Of a stretch of 40,173 nucleotides of DNA, positions 8,997 to 15,675 are shown in pieces. A program made the position numbers and the translations under genes. Every line of letters begins with the position of its first letter. Position 1 is the first letter of the stretch. The notes beneath the pieces are model-generated. The model was not told the DNA's origin. It did not search any database and saw only the letters and a list, made by a program, of their open reading frames with translations. The DNA is taken from positions 1-40,173 of the forward strand of contig CADAPW010000026.1 in NCBI GenBank assembly GCA_902789915.1, written 5' to 3'. The DNA comes from an uncultured Bacteroidia bacterium. GTDB taxonomy: Bacteria > Bacteroidota > Bacteroidia > Bacteroidales > F082.

Positions 8997-9039
8997 GCCT
9001 GTGCTTCAATTCGGCACAGGCTTTCTTTTTCTTTGCAGC
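8997..9039 (+). promoter_or_regulatory. R3: palindrome-promoter module
   Basis: Arms GCCTGTGC (8997-9004) and GCACAGGC (9014-9021) enclose TTCAATTCG, identical to R2. After 6 nt comes TTTCTTTG (9028-9035) and CAGC. It begins 27 nt after the nuclease-like gene stop; the next ATG is 31 nt after the octamer. Stem, centre and promoter are conserved while the sequence outside is not. Confidence 0.75.
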
Positions 9040-9066
9040 ATCGTTTAACCCATAAAACTAACAAAC

Positions 9067-9288
9067 ATGAGCAAAGTATTCAAAGTATGGCCCAAGCGGG
9101 TCAAAAGAGTGAACGGCACAGTGCTTACACCCGAAATGGTTATCATCGTGACCATCCCCATGCATGTCTCCAATCCCTTCGGCAATGGAGCCAAGGAAAT
9201 CAAGGAGACCTACATGCGCATCTATCAGTTCGACTACAAGAAAGCCAACTGCTATCAGACGGATTTTAATTATGAGGCATTGGATTAG
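9067..9288 (+). CDS. Small hypothetical protein (73 aa), first gene after R3
   Basis: A 73-residue protein with a basic N-terminus (VFKVWPKRVKRVNG) and a beta-rich remainder (TPEMVIIVTIPMHVSNPFGN, then YMRIYQFDYKKANCY). No family recognised. It has no signal peptide. It lies directly behind module R3 with a 31-nt leader, and the next gene has its own promoter starting 9 nt after the stop. A second reading frame open across the same bases starts inside the promoter octamer and looks spurious. Size and basic charge would suit a small nucleic-acid- or nuclease-binding protein, but nothing in the sequence proves it. Confidence 0.6.
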   Translation: MSKVFKVWPKRVKRVNGTVLTPEMVIIVTIPMHVSNPFGNGAKEIKETYMRIYQFDYKKANCYQTDFNYEALD

Positions 9289-9296
9289 CTAAACTA

Positions 9297-9328
9297 TTTG
9301 GGAAAGAGAAGGAATAATTGTAATTTTG
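9297..9328 (+). promoter_or_regulatory. Promoter of the 218-aa hypothetical gene
   Basis: TTTG at 9297-9300, 20 nt, then TAATTTTG at 9321-9328: a full match to the Bacteroidetes consensus. The start codon at 9359 is 30 nt further. Like the promoter at 7525 it has no dyad. Confidence 0.75.
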
Positions 9329-9358
9329 TAGCATCACTAATAAACAAAAACATTTGGA

Positions 9359-10015
9359 ATGGATACTCAAAAGATAGATGAACTGCTCGAACAAGGCGTC
9401 CACGGGTTTTCCATCGTCGATCGTTATAACGAATGGAAAGCCGTTGACGAAAAGCAAGCGGATGAAAAGCTCAAGGAGCTTGCCAAATCATACAACAAAG
9501 ATGTGTTTTTTGAAGAGTATCTCATAGAAAGTGTGAAGGGAAACTATTTATCCGATAGGGAATTGCTGGAAGATGCCACAAACTATTCGGAAATTTGCAA
9601 GTCAGAGATAGCCTCTGGAAAAAGTGTTTGTTATGCCAAACACTATGCCGAGATTAAACTTTGCCGTGAGTTTGTGGATGAATATTGTAGACTCTTGGCA
9701 GAGGTATGCGACTTTGCAGTAAAACAAGGGATAAAAGACGACATCGCCTTATTCTCATTTGCATCCGCTTGTGCTGAAGTTTATGTGAACGAACGCATTA
9801 CTGATTTGTTACATCTGAAAGATATTTACAAAGCAGATTGGCAGCAAGAATATCTTTCTAAATTGCATGATAGAATAATGCGAGAACAAGAAACAGAAGT
9901 AGATACGAGCACATTTAGCACCTTATCTACCCGGCGGAAAACTCATGAAGAAGAAATATGGGATATGATGTTCCCAGAGGGAATCGATGACGGCTTTTCT
10001 TTGCCTGAAGATTAG
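9359..10015 (+). CDS. Hypothetical helical protein (218 aa)
   Basis: I do not recognise a family. The 218-residue product is predominantly helical and charged, without signal peptide or membrane segment. The N-terminal third (DELLEQGVHGFSIVDRYNEW) and middle helices (LCREFVDEYCRLLAEVCDFA) are typical of a soluble all-alpha protein, and the tail is polar (TSTFSTLSTRRKTHEEE). It has its own strong promoter and is followed after 56 nt by a PD-(D/E)XK gene, with only a weak promoter-like octamer (AAGTTTTG near 10045) between, so the two may be cotranscribed. An immunity or partner role for the following nuclease is possible but only inferred from adjacency. Confidence 0.65.
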   Translation: MDTQKIDELLEQGVHGFSIVDRYNEWKAVDEKQADEKLKELAKSYNKDVFFEEYLIESVKGNYLSDRELLEDATNYSEICKSEIASGKSVCYAKHYAEIKLCREFVDEYCRLLAEVCDFAVKQGIKDDIALFSFASACAEVYVNERITDLLHLKDIYKADWQQEYLSKLHDRIMREQETEVDTSTFSTLSTRRKTHEEEIWDMMFPEGIDDGFSLPED

Positions 10016-10071
10016 AAATACGAAAGATACTTGTAGTAAAAATGAAGTTTTGCTAATCAAATCATAAACGA

Positions 10072-11211
10072 ATGGAAAACAACATACAGAAGCTGTTGAA
10101 TGATGTTAATGTCATTCTCCAACAAGAAAAAGTCAAAAAAGAAGAAAGCCTTAAACGAGGTGAACGCTTCAATATGTTTGCGACGCTTGGAGTCGCACAT
10201 TATGAGGTGACACATTCTGCCATTATAGCAAGTTTTCTTGACCCTAAGGAGTCTCATGGCCAAGGTGACAAGTTTTTGAAACTGTTTCTTTCTATAATTG
10301 GAGATGAGACAGAGCTTGATACGGCAAATTCAAATGTTTATACGGAATCTTCAAATGAGGATGGACGAATCGACATCCTTATTGAGGATAATAACAAAAA
10401 GGCTATTATTATAGAAAACAAAATCTATGCAGGTGATCAAAATGAACAATTGAAAAGATACGCTCATTTTGCCTGTAAAAAATACAAGAATGGCTATTCT
10501 ATATATTATCTAACTCTTGATGGGGTTGATGCATCAGAGCAGAGTGCAAAAGATACAAAATACAAACGCATTTCTTATGCTCAAGACATTTTGAATTGGC
10601 TAGAACTATGTATCAAAGAAAGTGCAACGACCCCATTGATTAGAGAGACCTTAATTCAATACAAAAATCACATTAAACAATTGACTAATCAAGACATGGA
10701 AGCAATGAGTCAAGAGAAGCTTATAGAGGTTATGGTTGCCAATGCCGATGCCGTGGCTGCCATCTGTAACACCCAAAACGAATACAAACAACATGTTTAT
10801 TATACATTTGTCAAACCCAAGTTTGAAGATTTCTGCCAAAAGAACCACCTGCTTTTTGAAGATACCAATCTATTTGCTGGAAGAGGAGAAAGAGGTTTCT
10901 TTTTCCGCAGGGAAGAATGGAAATCTGCCGCGATATGGTTTTACACAGAACGTGCAGGAGAATGGGATTTTTATTGGGGAATCTCAAATTACAAAGGTGA
11001 TGCACTAAAAGTTGAAAAGACACAACTTGATTGCATTAATGGATCAATTACTGATTATTGGCCGTATGGTTACAAATACTTATTTCAATATAGGAATTGG
11101 GATATGAATACTTTGGCAGAGATGATCAATGGCAACTATGTGAAATACATTACAGATTTAGTCAGCAAAGCCGTTGAAGAGATTGATAACAAGAATTTAC
11201 CAATGCCATAA
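10072..11211 (+). CDS. PD-(D/E)XK nuclease-superfamily protein, PDDEXK_4-like (379 aa)
   Basis: A 379-residue protein of the PD-(D/E)XK superfamily, close in pattern to Pfam PDDEXK_4. The core shows D101 in GRIDILIED, then E115-N-K117 in IIIENKIYAGDQ, followed by the conserved helix NEQLKRYAHF. The N-terminal motif THSAIIASFLDP is also typical of this family. Members are widespread in accessory and phage-related DNA; nuclease activity is plausible because all core residues are present, but the substrate is unknown. The C-terminal ~150 residues are rich in aromatics (YWPYGYKYLFQYRNW). It is the last gene of the R3-headed unit and ends 30 nt before module R4. Base composition is clearly A/T-rich. 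Confidence 0.8.
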   Translation: MENNIQKLLNDVNVILQQEKVKKEESLKRGERFNMFATLGVAHYEVTHSAIIASFLDPKESHGQGDKFLKLFLSIIGDETELDTANSNVYTESSNEDGRIDILIEDNNKKAIIIENKIYAGDQNEQLKRYAHFACKKYKNGYSIYYLTLDGVDASEQSAKDTKYKRISYAQDILNWLELCIKESATTPLIRETLIQYKNHIKQLTNQDMEAMSQEKLIEVMVANADAVAAICNTQNEYKQHVYYTFVKPKFEDFCQKNHLLFEDTNLFAGRGERGFFFRREEWKSAAIWFYTERAGEWDFYWGISNYKGDALKVEKTQLDCINGSITDYWPYGYKYLFQYRNWDMNTLAEMINGNYVKYITDLVSKAVEEIDNKNLPMP

Positions 11212-11241
11212 TTGTAAAAGTAATAATATCGATTTCTTACA

Positions 11242-11284
11242 GCCTGTGCCTCAATCCAGCACAGGCTTTTGTTTTCTTTGCAGC
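11242..11284 (+). promoter_or_regulatory. R4: palindrome-promoter module
   Basis: Arms GCCTGTGC (11242-11249) and GCACAGGC (11259-11266) enclose CTCAATCCA. After 6 nt comes TTTCTTTG (11273-11280) and CAGC. The centre differs from R2 and R3 at three positions while both arms and the octamer are unchanged, so the arms are under constraint. Next ATG 24 nt after the octamer. Confidence 0.75.
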
Positions 11285-11304
11285 ATAATTCAAAACAAAA
11301 CACC

Positions 11305-11944
11305 ATGAACATCAAAGACTTATTACTAGACGATGCCTTAAAGGCGCTTGAAGGCCAAATCATCATGTCGTTTGAAGGGCTTTGGAGCAAAGACCACGAC
11401 TACACCGACGAGCGTAGTCTTATCGAAGTCAGGAAAACCATCATCAACCATCGTGCCCGACATCATAGCCTTCAACGACGTGATGCGGGAGGCATTGCGC
11501 GAAATGTTCGACAAAGCCCACGCCGTGTATGAAGCCAACAAAGGCTTCGGTGAAGATGTGGAAGTCGAGGCTTGTTGCTACCTCAGCAATGACTATCCGG
11601 CATTGCACCCCGTGCAAGGCGAGAACCGAAAAGAGCTTTGGAATGCTTTGCAGGATTCAGGATGGAACCTGTTGTACGAAGGCGGCGTGGCTTTCCCTCT
11701 CCAATTGAAAGGAAACGACGATCCTGATTCCAACGACTTTGACGAATTTATCGGGATGAATTGTCCCCCGCCTAACTGGAACGAAGGCCTCGATCAGGAA
11801 CTGACCAAAGACCTGCACCTGACACAAGCCTTCCACAACCTGTTCGACCACACCGATTTTGCCATCACCGACTTTATTTATTGCCGTGATTTTTACTATG
11901 AAATCAAAGTTGAGTTCCGTAATGAAGCCCAGAAAAACCATTGA
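11305..11944 (+). pseudogene. Frameshifted hypothetical gene
   Basis: Two overlapping frames appear to be one broken gene. Frame one starts at ATG 11305 behind module R4 and reads sensibly through LLLDDALKALEGQIIMSFEG and SLIEVRKTI. It then turns into Arg/His-rich nonsense and stops at 11532. Frame two becomes sensible near 11450 (VPDIIAFNDVMREALREMF) and runs to 11944, while its upstream part is Ser/Thr/Lys-rich nonsense. The shift is therefore near 11440-11455. The combined product would be about 210 residues, acidic, with no family I recognise. It is either a real pseudogene, a programmed shift or a sequencing error. The next gene overlaps its 3' end by 23 nt. Confidence 0.6.
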
Positions 11945-12350
11945 TGCGGCTACTATCGCCCGACTGCTCAGTCACGAGGACGAGCACGGCATGGGGCGCA
12001 TTTTCATGTATGCCTTCGTCAATGAAGTGATACGGCAGAAAAGGCCATTCCCATTCGATTGTGAAACCGCCCAAGTAAGTTCCGACTTGATGATTGTTGA
12101 CAACCAAGGTAGAAGCATCGCCGTTGAACATAGGCGCAATCGGCTTAGTTTAACTCTCAATGACCAGCGAAGTGAAACTTCCGCACTCATCGAATACCAT
12201 GGCGGAGCCTATCGTCAAGTCATTCTTGATTGGCTTGCCGCCTGCTTCCGATACACTTCGCTGCAACCTGAACTTCGCAAAGAGCTGACAAGATATGCCA
12301 AATCCATTCAAAGAAGAATTTGGTTTACAAAAGTTTTGCCTGTGCATTAA
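11922..12350 (+). CDS. Hypothetical protein (142 aa) whose stop lies inside R5
   Basis: A 142-residue soluble protein of unknown family. I chose ATG 11922 (KPRKTIDAATIARLLS follows) because the longer frame from 11859 begins inside the previous gene and adds an unrelated hydrophobic stretch. It has a helical N-terminal part, a basic strand segment (RSIAVEHRRNRLSLTL) and a helical C-terminus (LRKELTRYAKSIQRRIW). The final codons and TAA (12348-12350) lie inside module R5: the last residues LPVH are encoded by its left arm and centre. This shows how tightly the module is attached to gene ends. Confidence 0.6.
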   Translation: MKPRKTIDAATIARLLSHEDEHGMGRIFMYAFVNEVIRQKRPFPFDCETAQVSSDLMIVDNQGRSIAVEHRRNRLSLTLNDQRSETSALIEYHGGAYRQVILDWLAACFRYTSLQPELRKELTRYAKSIQRRIWFTKVLPVH

Positions 12351-12380
12351 TTCGGCACAGGCTTTTGTTTCCTTTGCAGC
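12338..12380 (+). promoter_or_regulatory. R5: palindrome-promoter module overlapping a stop codon
   Basis: Arms GCCTGTGC (12338-12345) and GCACAGGC (12355-12362) enclose ATTAATTCG. After 6 nt comes TTCCTTTG (12369-12376) and CAGC. The stop codon of the preceding gene is within the 9-nt centre, so coding and regulatory sequence are superimposed. Next ATG 29 nt after the octamer. Confidence 0.75.
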
Positions 12381-12405
12381 GTAGAAACAACAAAACCTAA
12401 ATGCG

Positions 12406-12723
12406 ATGAATGATTATTATGGAAGTGTCCCTTTAGAGGAATACGAACAAATCCTGGCCAACCGTGAATACTGGGACAACATTTCTGGCGAATGGGAAAT
12501 GTGTTCAAAAATGGAAGACAAACTTGTGCGATTAGGGACATTCGTGAAAAGAGGCGGTGACCTAAACCGTGTGATTGCCCTTTATGCAGAAGGGCGGGAA
12601 TACACCTACCGTGTGACGATTCAGCATTGTATAGAGCGGTATCTTGAGGCATTAGCCAAGAAGCGCATTCAGAATCTGAGTAAAACTGCTTTCCGAGATG
12701 CTGAAAGTGAGCATTGGCATTGA
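12406..12723 (+). CDS. Hypothetical protein (105 aa), first gene after R5
   Basis: A 105-residue acidic-then-basic soluble protein, mostly helical. It begins NDYYGSVPLEEYEQILANRE and continues with a helix-rich segment (YRVTIQHCIERYLEALAKKR) that could pack as a small helical bundle. No family recognised, no signal peptide. It is expressed from module R5 with a 29-nt leader. The following gene starts 26 nt before this stop in another frame, indicating coupled translation. Small overlapping pairs like this can be toxin-antitoxin or nuclease-immunity pairs, but no diagnostic motif is visible in either partner. Confidence 0.6.
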   Translation: MNDYYGSVPLEEYEQILANREYWDNISGEWEMCSKMEDKLVRLGTFVKRGGDLNRVIALYAEGREYTYRVTIQHCIERYLEALAKKRIQNLSKTAFRDAESEHWH

Positions 12724-12904
12724 TTTCAGATATGACAAATACACCTCAAGGCAGGTCTCTTTCGACGTGCTCGACACTAGGAATCTGGATGCCGAAGGAA
12801 TACTCTCTGCCATAGAACAGGAGCATCGCCAAGCACATCCCAACGAAAGCATTGAAGATGTCAGGGAAAGAGCTCATACTTGGATTGGGGATAGTTGGTG
12901 GTGA
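12698..12904 (+). CDS. Small hypothetical protein (68 aa) overlapping the previous gene
   Basis: A 68-residue product beginning LKVSIGIDFRYDKYTSRQVS, with a beta-strand-rich first half and a helical second half (LSAIEQEHRQAH, then EDVRERAHTWIG), ending in a double Trp. No family recognised. The ATG at 12698 lies inside the previous gene, overlapping by 26 nt in a different frame. A -7 octamer for the following Nmad2-like gene begins 12 nt after its stop, so this is the last gene of its pair. The consistent amino-acid pattern and the coupling support it as real; confidence is moderate because of its size. Confidence 0.5.
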   Translation: MLKVSIGIDFRYDKYTSRQVSFDVLDTRNLDAEGILSAIEQEHRQAHPNESIEDVRERAHTWIGDSWW

Positions 12905-12916
12905 GAGAAAATAATG

Positions 12917-12924
12917 TATCTTTG
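12917..12924 (+). promoter_or_regulatory. -7 box of the Nmad2-like gene
   Basis: TATCTTTG followed by CA matches the -7 consensus; a TTGG at 12895-12898, 18 nt upstream, is the nearest -33 candidate. The box lies inside an upstream extension of the reading frame (from ATG 12914), which is why the later ATG at 12962 is taken as the start. Confidence 0.6.
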
Positions 12925-12961
12925 CAATTATTTGTATTTTGATTCAAATCAGACTGACATT

Positions 12962-13591
12962 ATGGAAGAAAAAACGATTCTTTATGGCTATAAAATGACA
13001 CATGATACAGGATTTGCTCCCAATCCCTATCATGGAGTGCTGACCTTGGCAACTTGCAAACCTCGCATTCGCAAATACACAAAAGAAGGATATTGGATTT
13101 CAGGATGGACCTCCAATGAGGTTTACGACAAAGACTATAATAAACACTCTTTTACTGATAGCAACCAGAAACTAATCTATTTGGCAAAAGTTTCAAAAGT
13201 TCTTAGTTTTAAAGACTATTGGGAAAAATATCCTTTAAAAAAACAACCCGAGAAGTCGATAATAGAAGATGGGAAAGAATGTTTCAAAAGTTGCGGAAAT
13301 GTTTTAATAACAAAAAGTGACGACATAGCATTCTGCGGTGACAACATTTATGAACCAGATGCCAATGATACATTTGGATTTAAACAACATGAAAATCCAC
13401 ATCACGGTGAAAAAGAAAAGGAACGAGACATAAGCGGAGAGCATGTTCTTGTTTGTGAAGAATTTTACTATTTTGGTGTAGAGAATGCTATTCCTATTGA
13501 AAAAGAAGGTGTTGTTCATAGATGGAAAAGATTCCCCTTTGATAAAGGGAAGGAAATTATAGACTTCGTCAAGGAGCACTACACAAAGTGA
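12962..13591 (+). CDS. Nmad2-like protein (nucleotide-modification-associated domain 2)
   Basis: A 209-residue protein that I match, from memory, to the Nmad2 domain family. It has the opening pattern GYKMTHDTGFAPNPYHGVLT, the CKPRIRK motif, an IxGWTS strand, a hydrophobic LIYLAKVSKVLSFKDYW segment, a GDNIYEP motif and EEFYYFG near the C-terminus. These domains were defined computationally by Iyer, Aravind and colleagues in neighbourhoods of predicted DNA-base modification systems; no biochemical activity can be read here. The ATG at 12962 was chosen because the promoter octamer lies upstream of it. The Nmad3-like gene follows after 17 nt, so the two are surely cotranscribed. A/T-rich composition suggests transfer. 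Confidence 0.7.
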   Translation: MEEKTILYGYKMTHDTGFAPNPYHGVLTLATCKPRIRKYTKEGYWISGWTSNEVYDKDYNKHSFTDSNQKLIYLAKVSKVLSFKDYWEKYPLKKQPEKSIIEDGKECFKSCGNVLITKSDDIAFCGDNIYEPDANDTFGFKQHENPHHGEKEKERDISGEHVLVCEEFYYFGVENAIPIEKEGVVHRWKRFPFDKGKEIIDFVKEHYTK

Positions 13592-13608
13592 CGTAACCCA
13601 AAGAAAAA

Positions 13609-14409
13609 ATGAAAATCATATTAAGCAGAAAAGGTTTCGATTCGGCCAATGGTGGCCAGCCTAATCCCATCTTGCCCGATGGGACACTGCTGTCGCTTCC
13701 CATCCCCGACAAAAAGAAAGGAAACAATCCGTATGGTTCTCTTGTTTGGAACGGCCAAAACTACTTTGACATCATCCGCTCTTTGAAACCCAATACGAAG
13801 CTGAAAGCCGACAGCATGTGCCACCTCGACCCCGATTTAAGAAAAGACGTTAGGGATAGGGAAAAAGGATGGCAACCCGCTTTTGGCCAAACAGATACTG
13901 CTTTAAAGCACCTTCGCAACCAAGGTGTTTCCTTTGGTGACCTGTTTCTATTCTTTGGCTGGTTCAGACAGACCGAGATGAAAGACGATCACTTGGTTTA
14001 CAAAAAAGACGCCGCAGACATTCATGCCATATATGGTTACATGGAGATTGGCAGCATCATCGAAAATCAGTCCGACGTTCCCCAGTGGTTAAAGGATCAT
14101 CCCCACGCCGATCGTCCTGATGCATGGGCCGACCATACCAACGCGATCTATCTTCCCACAAACAATCTTTCCTTCCTGCCCACTCATAAAGGCTGCGATG
14201 TCTTAGGTTATCGTAATGACAGAGTGTTAACCAAGCCAGGTATGTCCCGTTGCTATTGGGATTTGCCTGACTTTTTCAAAAAAGTTGAGATCACCTACAA
14301 CCCTAGTCCTTGGCGCAATGGTTGTTTTAAATCCGCAGGCCGTGGACAGGAATTCGTGATGGGTGCCACTCCGGAAATTCTTGATTGGGTCAAACAAATC
14401 ATATCATGA
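13609..14409 (+). CDS. Nmad3-like protein (nucleotide-modification-associated domain 3)
   Basis: A 266-residue protein matching, by remembered pattern, the Nmad3 family. It starts MKIILSRKGFDSANGG, followed by PILPDGTLLSLPIPD, then a CHLDPDLR motif, WQPAFGQ, the segment GDLFLFFGWFR and HAIYGYMEIG. A conserved GMSRCYWDLPDFF and RGQEFV lie near the end. The family was named for association with predicted nucleotide-modification operons, and a role in handling modified nucleotides is inferred from that. It has no signal peptide. It follows the Nmad2-like gene by 17 nt and its stop overlaps the next start as ATGA. The pairing of both Nmad types in one operon strengthens both calls. Confidence 0.75.
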   Translation: MKIILSRKGFDSANGGQPNPILPDGTLLSLPIPDKKKGNNPYGSLVWNGQNYFDIIRSLKPNTKLKADSMCHLDPDLRKDVRDREKGWQPAFGQTDTALKHLRNQGVSFGDLFLFFGWFRQTEMKDDHLVYKKDAADIHAIYGYMEIGSIIENQSDVPQWLKDHPHADRPDAWADHTNAIYLPTNNLSFLPTHKGCDVLGYRNDRVLTKPGMSRCYWDLPDFFKKVEITYNPSPWRNGCFKSAGRGQEFVMGATPEILDWVKQIIS

Positions 14410-14579
14410 TGAACATCATCGGGGTTGAGCACAGCCTGGTATATAAAATAATGAGAGAGTTGAAACAGATGGGTTTTGACGCGACTCCCGTTGAGGATGA
14501 AAACGATAGCAATAATGATAACAATAACAAAAGTAGCAGTAACGATTATTTTTTCTCCAAATTGAAGGATTTGTTTTAG
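14406..14579 (+). CDS. Small Asn/Ser/Asp-rich protein (57 aa) coupled to Nmad3
   Basis: A 57-residue product with an amphipathic N-terminal helix (EHSLVYKIMRELKQMGFDA), then a low-complexity linker rich in Asp, Asn and Ser (about residues 31-46), then a short hydrophobic end (DYFFSKLKDLF). The start at 14406 overlaps the Nmad3 stop (ATGA, 14406-14409); a second ATG follows immediately. A longer frame from 14385 lies inside Nmad3 and is not needed. The stop codon abuts the left arm of module R6. I do not recognise it; the two amphipathic ends joined by a flexible linker could be a small adaptor. Confidence 0.55.
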   Translation: MMNIIGVEHSLVYKIMRELKQMGFDATPVEDENDSNNDNNNKSSSNDYFFSKLKDLF

Positions 14580-14622
14580 CATGTGCATTAATTCGGCACA
14601 ATCTTTTTGTTATCTTTGCACC
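14579..14622 (+). promoter_or_regulatory. R6: degenerate palindrome-promoter module before the WYL gene
   Basis: Arms GCATGTGC (14579-14586) and GCACAATC (14596-14603) enclose ATTAATTCG, the same centre as R5. After 7 nt comes TATCTTTG (14611-14618), the only copy with a perfect -7 consensus, and CACC. Only the inner five base pairs of the dyad are kept. A weaker dyad with a stronger promoter at the regulator gene would fit autoregulation at a different set point. Confidence 0.65.
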
Positions 14623-14632
14623 ATCAAAATGT

Positions 14633-15541
14633 ATGAGTATGTCCAAAAACCAAATCAACAAATACGTCTGGCTCGTGGAGACGCTCTACCACGCCAAGAA
14701 AATCACACTGAAGGAAATCAACCGCAGGTGGCTCGATACCGATTTGAGTGAGGGTCTAGAGATTCCGCGCCGCACGTTCCACACATGGAAGAACGCGGTG
14801 GAAGAGATGTTCGGCCTCGTCATCATGTGCGACAAGAGCGATGGCGACCGCTATTATATCGAGAACCGCGAGGTGCTGGAGGATGACGGCCTGCAACGCT
14901 GGCTGCTCAGCACTATGTCGGTCAACAACACACTGTTGGAAAACAAAGCCCTCAGCGACCGCATCCTGTTGGAAAGCATCCCATCGGGCCAAGTCTTCCT
15001 CGCCACGGTCATGGAAGCGATGAAGAAAAACCGATTATTAGAAATCACCTATAAAGGCTTTTGGAGCGAAAGCGAGCACACCTTCCCCGTGGCGCCCTAT
15101 TGCGTGAAACTGTTCCGGCAGCGGTGGTATATGGTGGGCAACAGCGTCTACGAAGACAAAATTCGAATCTATTCCTTGGACCGCGTACTGGAGGCCCGGC
15201 TGTCGGAGGAGACCTTCAAATACCCCAAGAAATTCAACCCAGAGAACTACTTCAAAGGCTGTTTCGGCATCATTCGCGACGAGGATTGCCCCATCGAGAC
15301 CGTGAAGCTGAAAGTGAGCGCCGACCAAGCCAACTACCTGCGTTCCCTACCCTTGCATCCTTTACAAAAAGAGCTAGTGCATACAGGCGAATACAGCATC
15401 TTCTCCGTTGAGGTGCGTCCCACCTTCGACTTCCAACAGGAACTACTCTGGAACGGGGATGCGCTTGAAGTGTTGGAACCGCTTTGGCTGCGCAAGGAAA
15501 TGGCGGGTATAGTGAAACGGATGTGGAACAATTACAAGTAG
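14633..15541 (+). CDS. WYL-domain transcriptional regulator
   Basis: A 302-residue cytoplasmic regulator. The N-terminal ~75 residues form a predicted winged-helix DNA-binding region (TLKEINRRW, then IPRRTFHTWKNAVEEMF). The WYL domain follows at about residues 125-215, with the LEITYKGF strand and the namesake RWYMVGN motif, then a C-terminal WCX-like region (ETVKLKVSADQANYL and onward). WYL domains bind ligands, often nucleic-acid-derived, and many WYL regulators control phage-defence operons (BrxR and CapW are examples). Here the gene follows an Nmad2/Nmad3 operon and is preceded by R6. It is a natural candidate for the protein that reads the R dyads or the 21-bp repeats downstream. Start ATG 14633; another in-frame ATG is at 14639. 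Confidence 0.85.
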   Translation: MSMSKNQINKYVWLVETLYHAKKITLKEINRRWLDTDLSEGLEIPRRTFHTWKNAVEEMFGLVIMCDKSDGDRYYIENREVLEDDGLQRWLLSTMSVNNTLLENKALSDRILLESIPSGQVFLATVMEAMKKNRLLEITYKGFWSESEHTFPVAPYCVKLFRQRWYMVGNSVYEDKIRIYSLDRVLEARLSEETFKYPKKFNPENYFKGCFGIIRDEDCPIETVKLKVSADQANYLRSLPLHPLQKELVHTGEYSIFSVEVRPTFDFQQELLWNGDALEVLEPLWLRKEMAGIVKRMWNNYK

Positions 15542-15546
15542 CAATA

Positions 15547-15664
15547 TGTAATTTAGTGCGTTTGAAACCACACAAAACATGTAATTTAGTGCGTTTTAAT
15601 CATCCAAGAAGTGTAAAATAGCGCGTTTTAAAACTCCATTTTTTGTAAAATAGTGCGTTTTAAC
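15547..15664 (+). repeat. Four 21-bp direct repeats at 32-33-bp spacing
   Basis: Copies start at 15547, 15580, 15612 and 15644. Each has the core TAGTGCGTTT (TAGCGCGTTT in copy three) preceded by TGTAAT or TGTAAA. The period of 32-33 bp equals about three helical turns, so all copies face the same side of the DNA. The last copy overlaps the expected -33 position of the DUF4143 ATPase promoter. They look like a regulator-binding array; the 11-12-bp spacers are too short for a CRISPR array and no cas genes are present. Confidence 0.8.
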
Positions 15665-15675
15665 CAGTTTTTTAC

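Noticed and set aside
6322..14603. Integron cassette array with attC-like sites
   Set aside because: The R dyads lack the R/L box pattern of attC and no integrase gene is seen. Fixed spacing to a promoter octamer fits a regulatory module better, though recombination between copies stays possible.
15547..15664. CRISPR array
   Set aside because: Repeats are 21 bp with spacers of only 11-12 bp, spacers are not unique full-length sequences, and no cas genes are near.
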